This document shows positions 10,370 to 18,771 of a DNA stretch of 64,000 nucleotides, piece after piece; the first letter of the stretch is position 1; every line of letters begins with the position of its first letter. Origin of the DNA: an uncultured Rivibacter sp. (GTDB taxonomy: Bacteria; Pseudomonadota; Gammaproteobacteria; Burkholderiales; Burkholderiaceae); the NCBI GenBank assembly GCA_946480925.1, contig CAMLLU010000008.1:66244-130243 (forward strand). The letters run 5' to 3'. The notes below the pieces were generated by a model. That model searched no databases. It was not told where the DNA came from and saw nothing but the letters and a program-made list of their open reading frames with translations. Position numbers and translations under genes: made by a program.

Positions 10370-11521
10370 TCAGCGCAGCTTCACCAGCCCGTTGAGCACC
10401 TGGTCCAGACCCCCGAACACGGAGATCTTGTCGATGCGTTCGGCCACGCGCTCCAGCGTCTCGAGTTCCTTCAGGCGCAAGGCGGTGGGGTTGTCTTCCA
10501 TCACCTTGGCGGTGTTGAGCAGCGAGCGCGTCGCGGCGGTTTCCTCGCGGCGGCGGATCACGTTGGCCTCGGCCGACTTCTGCGCTTCCACCACCTGAGC
10601 CAGGATGGTCTTCATCTCGCCAGGCAACACGATGTCCTTCACGCCCACGCCGTCGAGATCCAGGCCGTAGCCGGCGAGCTTGCTGCGCACGTGCGCGGTC
10701 ACCACCTCGTCGATCACGCCCTTGTTCTCGAGCAGCTCGTCGAGCGAGCGCGTCCCTACTGCGGCGCGCAGGCCGAACTGCAGCTCGCGGTACAGGTGTT
10801 CCGCCGGCTTCTGCAGCTGCGTGTAGGCCTGCCGCACGTCGGCGTAGCGCCAAGTGGCCGCGAGGTTCAGGCGCAGGCCCACCTTGTCTCGGGTCAGGAT
10901 TTCCTGGCCCGAGACTTCGAGCGCCTGCACGCGCAGGTCCACCAGCTCCACCGCCACATTGCGGTTGAACTTCCAGTAGGCATAGGAGCCCGGCGCCAGC
11001 ATCGCGGCCAGCTTGCCGTCCACCCACAGCACACCCGTGCCGTGTTCAGGCACCTGCACCTGCAGCACGCCGGCCAAGCCCGCCACGGCACGCTGGCGCA
11101 GCTGCGTCTGAGTGAGGCGCGACACGACGGCCTGTGGCACCTCGGCCGACTCGGCGATGTCGATCACATCCACGAGCACGTCGACCAGGCCCTTCCAGTA
11201 CAGGCGGCGGGTCGCCGGCGCCAGGACTTCGGCCAGCACGCCGTTTTCGTAGCGCAGGCCCACCTGCGTTTCAGAAAGCTCCACGCGCACGAACTCGGCG
11301 TCAACGACTGCAGGTTCCTTGGCCATCAGGTAATCGGCCAGCGCGTGCGTGAACAGCGGTTGCTCCAAAGCGAAGGTCTCCACGCGCAGGCGGTCGAAGC
11401 CGCCGTGCAGCCAATGTGTGCCGGGCTGCAGCACGCGCTCGAAGTCGCCGTTGCGCAGCAGCAGGCCACGTTCGTTCTTCTTCACGGTGACGCGCTTGGG
11501 CGCCAGTTCCCTCAACATCAT
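10370..11521 (-). CDS. Slipin (SPFH/stomatin-like) membrane-associated protein
   Basis: 383 residues. ATG 11521 follows AAGGAG by 6 bases; an earlier in-frame ATG lacks a ribosome site. The N-terminal ~90 residues (MMLRELAPKRVTVKKNERGL) are of the slipin type without a strong transmembrane helix, followed by an SPFH domain (~95-290: [53 protein letters not shown]) and a helical tail rich in Glu/Arg (ANVIRRREETAATRSLL). Such eoslipins are recurrent partners of RtcB/RtcR in RNA-repair loci; their mechanistic role there is unknown. Confidence 0.88.
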   Translation of the reverse strand: MMLRELAPKRVTVKKNERGLLLRNGDFERVLQPGTHWLHGGFDRLRVETFALEQPLFTHALADYLMAKEPAVVDAEFVRVELSETQVGLRYENGVLAEVLAPATRRLYWKGLVDVLVDVIDIAESAEVPQAVVSRLTQTQLRQRAVAGLAGVLQVQVPEHGTGVLWVDGKLAAMLAPGSYAYWKFNRNVAVELVDLRVQALEVSGQEILTRDKVGLRLNLAATWRYADVRQAYTQLQKPAEHLYRELQFGLRAAVGTRSLDELLENKGVIDEVVTAHVRSKLAGYGLDLDGVGVKDIVLPGEMKTILAQVVEAQKSAEANVIRRREETAATRSLLNTAKVMEDNPTALRLKELETLERVAERIDKISVFGGLDQVLNGLVKLR

Positions 11522-11760
11522 GTCGTTCTCCTTGTTCTTCGTTTCTTCATGCAATCGGTGCCGTTACAGCAGCGGCAGCGGGCCGCAAACGTGTCGGCTC
11601 GGGCTTGGCGATGCGCCCCGTCGGGGTTGGTCACCAAGCGCGGCCGATCGGACTTGCCGCTCGGGCCGCCGCCGCTGACGAGCCGTGGGCCTCTCTTGCC
11701 GCGGACGCGTGCATCGCACGCACTGTTGGCTCGATCGGCCGTCGGCTCGCGTCCGGCGGT

Positions 11761-11799
11761 GGTCTTTCGACCGTTTCTTCAAGGTGGCTTGTCAAGCCA
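11761..11799 (-). other. Two small hairpins after the tRNA-like element
   Basis: TGGCTT-GTC-AAGCCA (11785-11799) and GGTC-TTTC-GACC (11761-11772; GAAA tetraloop on the minus-strand RNA) follow the tRNA-like sequence. There is no T-run, so they look like processing or stability structures in the transcript rather than terminators. The remaining ~240 bases to the slipin start (11522-11760) show no ORF or motif I can name. Confidence 0.4.
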
Positions 11800-11801
11800 G
11801 A

Positions 11802-11869
11802 GTTGGGCGGGAGTCGAACCCGCGACCCGCCTCTTCCGAGGCTGCTCTACCAAGCTGAGCTACACAACG
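11802..11869 (-). ncRNA. tRNA-like RNA with tetraloop in place of the anticodon loop
   Basis: The minus strand reads as a tRNA body: TA, D-stem GCTC, loop AGCTTGGTA with the G18-G19 pair, GAGC; then a 5-bp anticodon stem GCCTC/GAGGC closed by only GGAA instead of 7 bases; variable loop GGGTC; and a canonical T-arm GCGGG-TTCGACT-CCCGC. The acceptor stem is poor (GTTG/CAAC plus a mismatch). No anticodon can be presented, so it cannot decode. It is the first recognisable element after the predicted sigma-54 start. Likely a tRNA mimic, perhaps an RtcB substrate or RtcR-sensed RNA (inference). Confidence 0.6.
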
Positions 11870-11903
11870 TGGTGGATATCCGATCCGGGCGGCGCGGCAT
11901 GCC

Positions 11904-11957
11904 GGTGTTCGACGAGGCACATGCCTCGGAACACCTGCACCGGCGGGGCGGGTGTTC
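11904..11957 (-). ncRNA. Strong hairpin with competing alternative pairing in the rtc leader
   Basis: On the minus-strand transcript GGTGTTC (11929-11935) can pair with GAACACC at 11904-11910, extended inside by CGAGGCA/TGCCTCG into a ~13-14-bp helix. A second identical GAACACC (11951-11957) upstream could pair instead. The two pairings exclude each other. Placed between the sigma-54 promoter and the tRNA-like body, this may be a processing stem, a Y-RNA-like stem or a switch. No T-run follows. Confidence 0.45.
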
Positions 11958-12013
11958 GACCCCAACCCCTGACCTGTGAGCGTTCGCCTTTAGCGGTTAC
12001 CTGCTTCATGTAT

Positions 12014-12029
12014 TGCAGGGCGCGTGCCA
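12014..12029 (-). promoter_or_regulatory. Sigma-54 (-24/-12) promoter of the RNA-repair operon
   Basis: The minus strand reads TGGCACG-CGCC-CTGCA, matching the sigma-54 consensus TGGCACG-N4-TTGCA except one base, with the GG and GC elements correctly spaced. Transcription would start near 12003 and run through the tRNA-like RNA, slipin, second tRNA-like RNA, rtcB and the zinc-ribbon gene. RtcR, encoded divergently, is the matching activator. The palindrome CTAGT-CA-ACTAG (12117-12128), about 115 bases upstream, is a possible enhancer site. Confidence 0.8.
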
Positions 12030-12138
12030 GCAGCGGTGCGTTATGCAAGTGATTGATTTCATTTGAAAAACTGTTGTTCGCCAGCGTTGGTGTAGCAGTG
12101 AAACATAGAATTGAAACTAGTCAACTAGCTGACAAGAG

Positions 12139-13764
12139 ATGACCAAACCCACCGTCGCCATCGGCTTCCTCGGCAGCCAGCTCGACGCCGGCCGTGGCGC
12201 GGGGCGCTGGGAGAAGTGGCGCCCTACCGTCTCGCTGGCGCAGCACACAGAACAGCCACTGCACCGGCTCGAACTGCTGCATTCGCCTCAACACGCCGAC
12301 CTTGCCAAGCGCATTGCCGACGACGTGGCCGGCGTGTCGCCCGACACGCTGGTCAATCTCATCGAGATGGAGCTCGCCGACCCATGGGACTTCGGCGAGG
12401 TCTACGCCGCGCTGTACGACTGGGTGCGCAGCTACCGCTTCGACACCGAGCGAGAGCAGTATTGGGCGCACATCACCACCGGCACGCACGTCGCGCAGAT
12501 CTGCCTTTTCCTGCTGGTGGAGGCGCGCTTCCTGCCCGGTGTGCTGGTGCAAAGCGCGCCGCCGAAGAAGCAGCGTGCCGGCGACCCGGGCACGCTCGCG
12601 CTCATCGACCTCGACCTCTCTCGCTACGACGGCATCGCCAAGCGCTTTCACCAGGAGCGTAGCGATGCGCTGGCCTTTCTGAAGAGCGGCATCGCCACGC
12701 GCAACGCGCGCTTCAACGCGCTCATCGAAGAGATCGAACGTGTGGCCGTGCGCTCGCGTTCACCCATGCTGCTGGTGGGCCCCACCGGCGCGGGCAAGTC
12801 CTTCCTCGCTCGCCGCATGTACGAGCTCAAGAAGGCGCGGCACCAGCTCAGCGGCCCCTTCGTCGAAGTGAACTGCGCCACGCTGCGCGGCGACGGTGCA
12901 GCCTCCACCCTCTTCGGCCACAAGAAGGGCTCGTTCACCGGCGCGGTGGCCGACCGCGCGGGTCTCTTGCGCACGGCCCACCAGGGCCTGCTGTTCCTCG
13001 ACGAGATCGGCGAGCTGGGCCTCGACGAGCAGGCCATGCTGCTCAAGGCCATCGAAGAAAAGCGCTTCCTGCCGGTGGGCGCCGACCGCGACGTGGAAAG
13101 CGACTTCCAGCTCGTGGCCGGCACCAACCGCGACCTGCGGGCCGAGGTTAGTGCCGGGCGTTTTCGCGACGACCTGTTCGCGCGCATCAACCTCTGGACC
13201 TACGACCTGCCCGGCCTCGCGCAGCGGGCTGAAGACATCGAGCCCAACGTCGACCACCTGCTCGCCCTGGCCGCGCAGGAAACCGGCCGCGCGGTGCGCT
13301 TCAATGTCGAGGCCAAGGCGCGCTACCTGCGCTTCGCGCAGTCGGCCGACGCGGCGTGGAGCGGCAACTTCCGCGACCTGGGCGCTTCCGTCACGCGGCT
13401 GGCCACGCTGGCCGAAGGTGGCCGCATTTCAGAAGCCCTGGTGGCGGCCGAGATCGAGCGCCTGCGCTGGTTGTGGCGGCGCAGCGCGCCCGGCGTGTCG
13501 GCAGACAGGAGCGACGTGAACCTCGCCGCCCTGCTGGGCGCAGAAGCCCTTGAACAGCTCGACCTCTTCGACCGCCTGCAGCTCGAAGCGGTGGTGCGCG
13601 TGTGCCGCGCATCGCGCAGCCTGTCTGAAGCGGGGCGGCGCCTGTTCAACGTGACGCGCACGCAACGCAGCGTGGTCAACGACGCCGACCGCTTGCGCAA
13701 ATACCTCACGAAATACGGCTTGAGCTTCGAGCACATCACGGGCGAAGACACGCTCCTGCGCTGA
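12139..13764 (+). CDS. rtcR: RtcR, sigma-54 activator of the RNA-repair operon
   Basis: 541 residues in three parts. Residues 1-~180 are the CARF-type sensor (IGFLGSQLDAG at the start, TTGTHVAQICLFLLVEAR at ~115-130), which in the family senses RNA ends bearing 2',3'-cyclic phosphate. The AAA+ domain (~185-430) has Walker A GPTGAGKS, the sigma-54-contact loop GSFTGA (Ser for the usual Ala), Walker B LLFLDEIGELG and the Arg-finger region FRDDLFARIN. The C-terminus (~480-541) has a Fis-like HTH (SLSEAGRRLFNVTRTQRS). It is divergent from the operon it should activate. A ribosome site is weak. Confidence 0.93.
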   Translation: MTKPTVAIGFLGSQLDAGRGAGRWEKWRPTVSLAQHTEQPLHRLELLHSPQHADLAKRIADDVAGVSPDTLVNLIEMELADPWDFGEVYAALYDWVRSYRFDTEREQYWAHITTGTHVAQICLFLLVEARFLPGVLVQSAPPKKQRAGDPGTLALIDLDLSRYDGIAKRFHQERSDALAFLKSGIATRNARFNALIEEIERVAVRSRSPMLLVGPTGAGKSFLARRMYELKKARHQLSGPFVEVNCATLRGDGAASTLFGHKKGSFTGAVADRAGLLRTAHQGLLFLDEIGELGLDEQAMLLKAIEEKRFLPVGADRDVESDFQLVAGTNRDLRAEVSAGRFRDDLFARINLWTYDLPGLAQRAEDIEPNVDHLLALAAQETGRAVRFNVEAKARYLRFAQSADAAWSGNFRDLGASVTRLATLAEGGRISEALVAAEIERLRWLWRRSAPGVSADRSDVNLAALLGAEALEQLDLFDRLQLEAVVRVCRASRSLSEAGRRLFNVTRTQRSVVNDADRLRKYLTKYGLSFEHITGEDTLLR

Positions 13765-13820
13765 ACCCACCGCTACCATCGCCGCCCATCACAACACCAC
13801 TTGGGGAAGGGAACACGGCG

Positions 13821-16800
13821 ATGGGACAGGCACCACAACGGCCCGACTACATCTACTCGGGCGGCAACGTGCTCATGCACTCGCCGCTGTCGCTCGGGCA
13901 GTCCGAGATGTATGGCTTCTTCGTGCGCGGAGACCGCGCCAAGCTGCAGCGCTCGGTGGACGAAACGCTCAACGCCGCGTCGGCCGGCCGCATGCACTTC
14001 AAGGTGCTCTCGCCCTTCGTGCTGCTCACCTTCACCAAGGTGGGCCATGCGCAGTCCACCCACCCCACTGATGCCGCCAAGGGCTGGGGCATCGAGACCG
14101 ACATCGTGACCTGGGTGATGGTGGGCCAGGTGCTGCCGGGCCAGACCAGGATCAACCACATCTACGTGTGGCCCTGCCACATCTTCGTGGACGACACCAT
14201 GGCGCTCATCAACGGGCGCGAACTCTACGGCTACCCGAAGTACGGCTGCGAATACACCATGCCGGCGCCGGGCAATGCCCCGCAGAGCTTCACGCTCGCG
14301 GCCAAGGGCTTCCAGCCCTTCAGCCCCGAAACGCAGCTGACCATGCACCCGCTGCTCGCCATTGACGCGACCGACACCTCCAGGGCCCACAAGCCGCTGC
14401 AAGGCTGGGAAAGCTTCGTCAAGCAGCTCGTCGAGCTGCTGGCCAGCGAAACCGATGCGCTCGACCTCGACGCCGCCGGCTGGGAGCAGGTGGCGCAGGC
14501 CTTCTTCAAGCCCCAGCTCGACCAGATCTTCCTGAAGCAGTTCCCCGACAGCGCGGGCGAAAAGGCCGTCTACCAGGCCATCGTGAGCGCACCCGCAGTG
14601 GTGAACAAGCTGCACAGCGTGGAGTTGCTGGGCTGGCAATACGAGCTCACGCTGCAACCCTTCGCGAGCTTCCCGCTGGCCGACACGCTGGGCCTGCAGC
14701 TCGGCGCGCAGCCGGCCATCCTGCCCTTCCACCTCACCATGGATTTCGAGGTCACGCAGGGCGAAGAGCTGGTCGACAACTCGGTGGTGGCGCCCAAGAA
14801 GATCGCCATCCTGGGCGGCGGCGTGGGCGCCATGACGGCGGCCTTCTGGCTCACCGACCAGCCCGGCTGGCGCAACCGCTACGACATCACGCTCTACCAG
14901 ATGGGCTGGCGCGTGGGCGGCAAAGGCGCGAGCGGCCGCAACGCCGCCCTGGGCCAGCGCATCGAAGAGCACGGCCTGCACATCTGGTTCGGCTTCTACG
15001 ACAACGCCTTCAACACCATCCAGAAGGCCTACGAGTTGCTGCAGCGCCCCAGCGGCGCACCGCTGGCCACCTGGCAAGACGCCTTCAAGCCGCAGCACTT
15101 CATCACCCTCACCGAGTTCGTGAAAGGCCAGTGGAAGACCTGGCCCATCGACACCCCCATCAAGCCCGGCACGCCCGGCCAGGGCACTGAAAGCGTGGGC
15201 CCCTGGGCCATGGCCAGCACGCTTTACGCGTGGATCAAGTCGTGGCTCGGCCAGCTGAAAGACGAAGCCGCGCTCACCGAGCCGCAGCCACTCACGCCTC
15301 CGGGCGAAGAGCATGAAGGCTGGCTGCACCAGCTGGCCCGGCACGTTGAACAGGACGTGAAGCACCTCGCCGCCGACGTGGAGCACGCGGCCGCGGCGCT
15401 GGTGCAGTTCAGCGAGGCGCTGGCCGAAGACGCCCGCGCGCACGACGCGGAACACCACGCGCTCATGCACTCCGCGTTGAAGTCGCTGCGCGGCTGGCTG
15501 CACGACTCGGTGGCCGCTGAAGACGCGAGCGACGCACTGCGCCGCCTCTACATCGTGATCGACCTCGCCTGCACCGCGCTGATCGGCATGTTCGAAGACG
15601 GCGTGTTCACGCAGGGCTTCGACGTCATCAACGACATCGACTTCTACGCCTGGCTCACCAAGCACGGCGCCAACGAAAAGCTCACCGTGCATTCGGCCCC
15701 GGTGCGCGGTTTCTACGACCTGGTGTTCGCCTACGAGAACGGCGACTTCGAGCGCCCCAACATCGAAGCCGGCACCATGCTGCGCGGCATGTTGCGCGTG
15801 GCCGTGGCCTACCACGGCGGCATCATGTGGGAGATGCAGTCCGGCATGGGCGACACCGTGTTCACGCCGCTGTACCAGGTGCTCAAGTCGCGCGGCGTCA
15901 ACTTCAGGTTCTTCCACAAGGTCGAAGAGCTCGTGCCCGCGGCAGACGGCCGCAACGTGGTCGAGCAGATCCGCCTCACGCGGCAGGTGGGCGTGACGCG
16001 CGGTGCCGACCACTACGACCCGCTGGTCGACGTGAAAGGCCTGGCCTGCTGGCCCAGCGAGCCGCAGTACGGGCAGATCGTGCCCGAGCAGGTCGCGCTG
16101 CTGCAGCAGCACGACGTGAACCTCGAGTCGAACTGGAGCAACTGGCCCGAGCTCTACCAGCAGCACTTCGGCTGCCCGCTGCCCACGCAGATGCTGCAGC
16201 GCGGCGTGGACTTCGACCTCGTGATCTTCGGCATCTCGGCCGACGGCGTGAAAGACCTCTGCCCTCAGCTCGTGGCCCGCAGCCCCGCGCTGCAAGCCAT
16301 GGGCGAGAAGGTCAAGACCGTGGCCACGCAGGCCTACCAGGTGTGGCTCGACTGCGACCTCGAAGCCATGGGCTGGAAGAGCTTCGGTGCCAACCACCAG
16401 GAGCCCGTGCTCAGCGCCTTCACCGAACCCTTCGACACCTGGGCGCCGATGGACCAGCTGCTGCAACGCGAAGCCTGGCCGCCCGCGCAGACGCAGCCGA
16501 AAAACGTCTCGTACTTCTGCAGCGCCCTGCCCGTCTCGGGCTACCCGCCGTACAGCGATCACGGCTTCCCGGCGCGCTGCGCGGCCGCGGTCAAGCAGTC
16601 GGCCATCACCCAGCTCGACACGCAGATCGGCGCGCTGTGGCCCGGCGTCGCCCACCGCGGCGGCTTCCAGTGGGGCTGCCTCGTCGACCCCGGACAAGGC
16701 AACGGCGAGCAGCGCTTCGACCGCCAGTACTGGCGCGCCAACGTCGACCCGTCAGAGCGTTACGTGCTGTCGGTGGTGGGCAGCAGCGCGTACCGGCTGG

Positions 16801-16961
16801 CGACGGACGGCTCGGGCTTTGCGAACCTCTACCTGACCGGCGACTGGATCAGGACCGGGCTGAACGCGGGTTGCGTGGAGGCAGCGGTGATGGCGGGCAT
16901 GCAGACCTCGCGGGCGATCTGTGGGTGGCCGAGGGCGGTTCGGGGGGAGGGGGATCTTTGA
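13821..16961 (+). CDS. Fusion of acetoacetate-decarboxylase-like domain and FAD-dependent desaturase-like oxidoreductase
   Basis: 1046 residues; ATG 13821 follows GGGAAGGG. Residues ~10-310 resemble acetoacetate decarboxylase: ALINGRELYGYPKYG keeps the PK of the family's usual PKK (the second Lys is Tyr). Residues ~327-1040 are an NAD(P)/FAD Rossmann flavoprotein of the amine-oxidase/phytoene-desaturase type: KIAILGGGVGAMTAAFWLTD, GWRVGGKGASGRN, EEHGLHIWFGFYDNAF, and a C-terminal FAD motif NLYLTGDWIRTGLNAGCVEAA. A helical insert lies at ~470-580. No signal peptide. The substrate is unknown; decarboxylation coupled to desaturation is inference. The gene stands alone between rtcR and the mobile-looking patch. 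Confidence 0.75.
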   Translation: MGQAPQRPDYIYSGGNVLMHSPLSLGQSEMYGFFVRGDRAKLQRSVDETLNAASAGRMHFKVLSPFVLLTFTKVGHAQSTHPTDAAKGWGIETDIVTWVMVGQVLPGQTRINHIYVWPCHIFVDDTMALINGRELYGYPKYGCEYTMPAPGNAPQSFTLAAKGFQPFSPETQLTMHPLLAIDATDTSRAHKPLQGWESFVKQLVELLASETDALDLDAAGWEQVAQAFFKPQLDQIFLKQFPDSAGEKAVYQAIVSAPAVVNKLHSVELLGWQYELTLQPFASFPLADTLGLQLGAQPAILPFHLTMDFEVTQGEELVDNSVVAPKKIAILGGGVGAMTAAFWLTDQPGWRNRYDITLYQMGWRVGGKGASGRNAALGQRIEEHGLHIWFGFYDNAFNTIQKAYELLQRPSGAPLATWQDAFKPQHFITLTEFVKGQWKTWPIDTPIKPGTPGQGTESVGPWAMASTLYAWIKSWLGQLKDEAALTEPQPLTPPGEEHEGWLHQLARHVEQDVKHLAADVEHAAAALVQFSEALAEDARAHDAEHHALMHSALKSLRGWLHDSVAAEDASDALRRLYIVIDLACTALIGMFEDGVFTQGFDVINDIDFYAWLTKHGANEKLTVHSAPVRGFYDLVFAYENGDFERPNIEAGTMLRGMLRVAVAYHGGIMWEMQSGMGDTVFTPLYQVLKSRGVNFRFFHKVEELVPAADGRNVVEQIRLTRQVGVTRGADHYDPLVDVKGLACWPSEPQYGQIVPEQVALLQQHDVNLESNWSNWPELYQQHFGCPLPTQMLQRGVDFDLVIFGISADGVKDLCPQLVARSPALQAMGEKVKTVATQAYQVWLDCDLEAMGWKSFGANHQEPVLSAFTEPFDTWAPMDQLLQREAWPPAQTQPKNVSYFCSALPVSGYPPYSDHGFPARCAAAVKQSAITQLDTQIGALWPGVAHRGGFQWGCLVDPGQGNGEQRFDRQYWRANVDPSERYVLSVVGSSAYRLATDGSGFANLYLTGDWIRTGLNAGCVEAAVMAGMQTSRAICGWPRAVRGEGDL

Positions 16962-17360
16962 GTGGGCTGTCGCGCGCGGAGAGCGGTCTTCCGTGGGAAG
17001 AGGTAATTGATATGTGGAGCCCTCAACTTCTGGTCACCAAATGTGTAACTCTTTGTGTTCTGCAGAGGGCCGCCATGCCCCCTTCAACCCCGGATATCGG
17101 TGATACGTGCGATACCAGTGATAACTGCGATACACCGATAACCGCATTTCACAGAAAAATTCTTGCAATACAACAGGTTAGCGACGATCGTGCACGCAAA
17201 GTGTGCAACTCACACACTGAGTTGTTGAAGATTCACGCCATCTAAGTCATCTGTCGTGTCTGCATATGCTGACTTCTGAGTGACTGGAACGTATCTAAAT
17301 CGTTGATCTGCCGGAAGGGGACTCCGAGAATTGGCGCCGTAACAAGCTCCCGCGACACCA
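16962..17360. other. AT-richer gap with 9-bp periodic GATA tract and possible small ORF
   Basis: A 400-base gap of lower G+C than its surroundings. GATA recurs at 17102, 17111, 17120, 17129 and 17137 (periods 9, 9, 9, 8). It could be an iteron-like array upstream of the plasmid-like gene at 17361, or the codons of a small ORF 17075-17245 (ATG, GAGGG 5 bases upstream; 56 residues; DTC/DTS/DNC/DTP triplets). A TTCACA/AAAAATTCTTGCAATAC stretch (17146-17173) is AT-rich. Neither reading can be proved here. Confidence 0.4.
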
Positions 17361-18011
17361 ATGGCGACGATCCAACCCCCACCCATGCCGGCTCAACCAT
17401 TGGCTGCGCCGACGGCTTCAGTAGCCTCCGTGACACCCGCCCCGAAGCTCGTCTTCGGTGCATTGCCGGTCCCCACGGGCAAGCAGCAATCGAACAAGCA
17501 CCAGAAAGCGAAGCAAACCGCGATCGAGATCCGGAAACTTCACTGGCCGGAGGTCAAGGATGACGACCTCTGGCTACTGTCGGATCGCAAACGCGGCGGC
17601 TTCGCGCAAGTGCCGCGCCCCTTGTCGCTGGTGATGAACATCATCAACGACATCACAAAGCGTAAGTACGCAAAGGCCGTTCCCGCCGGAAAGACTTTCT
17701 TGGTCTTATGGCTGCATCACTATGGTGAGGGGCTCGTCAAGATCGACAGCGAAGCCGACGCTGCATACGAGGCGGGCTACGGAGGCGAGCGCAACATCTC
17801 CACTTTCCGCGCTCACATGAAGATCCTGCAGGAGATCGGCTTCATCGATTTCCGCGCTGGCACCAAGGGGCCGATGCAGTACGTGCTGATGCGCAACCCC
17901 TATGCCGTAGTAAAGAGACTCCACGGCGAAAAACTGGTGTCTGATCAGCAGTTCGCGGCGCTGATTGAACGCACCAACGCCATCGGCTCGGGTGATGAGT
18001 TGAAGGGGTAG
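17361..18011 (+). CDS. Hypothetical protein, plasmid/phage-type, possibly winged-helix
   Basis: 216 residues. The first ~50 are Pro/Ala-rich and likely disordered; the rest is a compact alpha/beta region (KLHWPEVKDDDLWLLSDRKR, GGFAQVPRPLSLVMNIIND, AGKTFLVLWLHHYGEGLVKI, NISTFRAHMKILQEIGFIDF, MQYVLMRNPYAVVKRL). The segment 'fraHMKILQEIGFIDFRAGTKGP' reads like a winged helix as in replication initiators, but I do not recognise the family. Codon usage is less GC-rich than neighbours. The next ORF starts 3 bases after its stop. No integrase or partition gene is adjacent. Confidence 0.65.
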   Translation: MATIQPPPMPAQPLAAPTASVASVTPAPKLVFGALPVPTGKQQSNKHQKAKQTAIEIRKLHWPEVKDDDLWLLSDRKRGGFAQVPRPLSLVMNIINDITKRKYAKAVPAGKTFLVLWLHHYGEGLVKIDSEADAAYEAGYGGERNISTFRAHMKILQEIGFIDFRAGTKGPMQYVLMRNPYAVVKRLHGEKLVSDQQFAALIERTNAIGSGDELKG

Positions 18012-18014
18012 GCC

Positions 18015-18263
18015 ATGCAGCGCGTTGTCATTGAGGACTTCTACCGCGAACTGGATGCCACAGATGAGGGCTACGTTCGGAAGAAGCTCGCGACCGGTGG
18101 GTACGCTGGTTGGAAGGCGAAGCACGCGAAGCATTGGCTGGAGGAGCGCGCAACGAAGCGAGCAGAGCAGCGCGAGGCGGGGATCGTTCGATGGACCAAG
18201 TTCGGGGCGCTGGCCACTCTCGCTAGTGTGGTCATGACGATCGTACTGTTCTGGCTGCGCTAA
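18015..18263 (+). CDS. Small C-terminally anchored protein in the plasmid-like patch
   Basis: 82 residues: a charged helical part (YVRKKLATGGYAGWKAKHAK, EERATKRAEQREAG) followed by a single C-terminal membrane segment (FGALATLASVVMTIVLFWLR). A GAAGGGG ribosome site overlaps the end of the preceding gene, whose stop is 3 bases upstream, so the two form an operon. A tail-anchored arrangement like this is seen in small phage or plasmid accessory proteins; function unknown. Confidence 0.65.
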   Translation: MQRVVIEDFYRELDATDEGYVRKKLATGGYAGWKAKHAKHWLEERATKRAEQREAGIVRWTKFGALATLASVVMTIVLFWLR

Positions 18264-18329
18264 ACGGAGAGTTCCGCACTGAGGCAAGCGGCAGCATGAG
18301 CCACGCAGGGCGGTCCACCCCCTGCCGCC

Positions 18330-18554
18330 GTGCGCGACGTGGAGCGCTACTGTGTGCAGCCGGCGCGGGCCTTCTACACATGCTGGGAGCCGCGCACTTG
18401 GACGCAGGCACGCGCCAAGGCGCAGGCAGTGCAGGACAAGCGCGCCGACATGCGCGACTTCAACGATGCGGGGCTGCTTAGGCGTGGCATGTCGCTCGAT
18501 CTGCTGACGCGAGTGATCGACCGTTGGGCGCGCGAGGCGGGCAAGCCCGCATAG
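18330..18554 (+). CDS. Possible small hypothetical protein
   Basis: 74 residues from GTG 18330, with protein-like composition (RYCVQPARAFYTCWEPRTWT, RGMSLDLLTRVIDRWAREAG). No clear ribosome site. It follows the two plasmid-like genes on the same strand after a 66-base gap and ends just before the decayed mmuM copy. I do not recognise it; a chance ORF is possible. Confidence 0.35.
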   Translation: MRDVERYCVQPARAFYTCWEPRTWTQARAKAQAVQDKRADMRDFNDAGLLRRGMSLDLLTRVIDRWAREAGKPA

Positions 18555-18587
18555 CGAGTCGTAGCAGTGCGGGTGAATGCCCGCCGT

Positions 18588-18705
18588 CCCCCACCCACCG
18601 CCGACAAATCGCCGCAATGTCCCGCGGCGTGCGGCAGCACCCGCCGATCAGCCTTGCTCCGGCATCGGCCCAATGCATCGCTGCCTCGGCCAGCGACGCA
18701 CCGCC
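18588..18705 (-). pseudogene. Decayed duplicate of the mmuM 3' end
   Basis: The minus strand encodes GGASLAEAAMHWADAGARLI, then GGCCRTPRDIAAICRRWVG, nearly the same as the last 39 codons before the tail of mmuM (20858-21856), with one codon lost after the zinc-site CCRT and a few changes. There is no start or upstream part of the gene. The copy lies ~2.2 kb beyond the intact gene, in the same orientation, so the two repeats bracket the HD-LuxR gene and the membrane protein gene. Confidence 0.8.
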
Positions 18706-18771
18706 TTCTGCCCCGGCTCTTGAGGTCCGGGGCGGCAGGGACATGCGTGTCGCGGGCAAGCTCAGCTGCGC

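Noticed and set aside
11941..11980. A third tRNA-like T-arm in the rtc leader
   Set aside because: GGGTGTTCGACCCC on the plus strand lacks a proper 5-bp stem and any neighbouring D-arm.
13773..16697. 974-codon open frame on the minus strand
   Set aside because: It is the antisense of the fusion flavoprotein gene; composition is His/Val/Arg-rich noise created by high G+C at third codon positions.
17102..17140. GATA repeats as a CRISPR or VNTR
   Set aside because: Units are only 9 bases without spacers; kept as a weak iteron-like or coding repeat instead.
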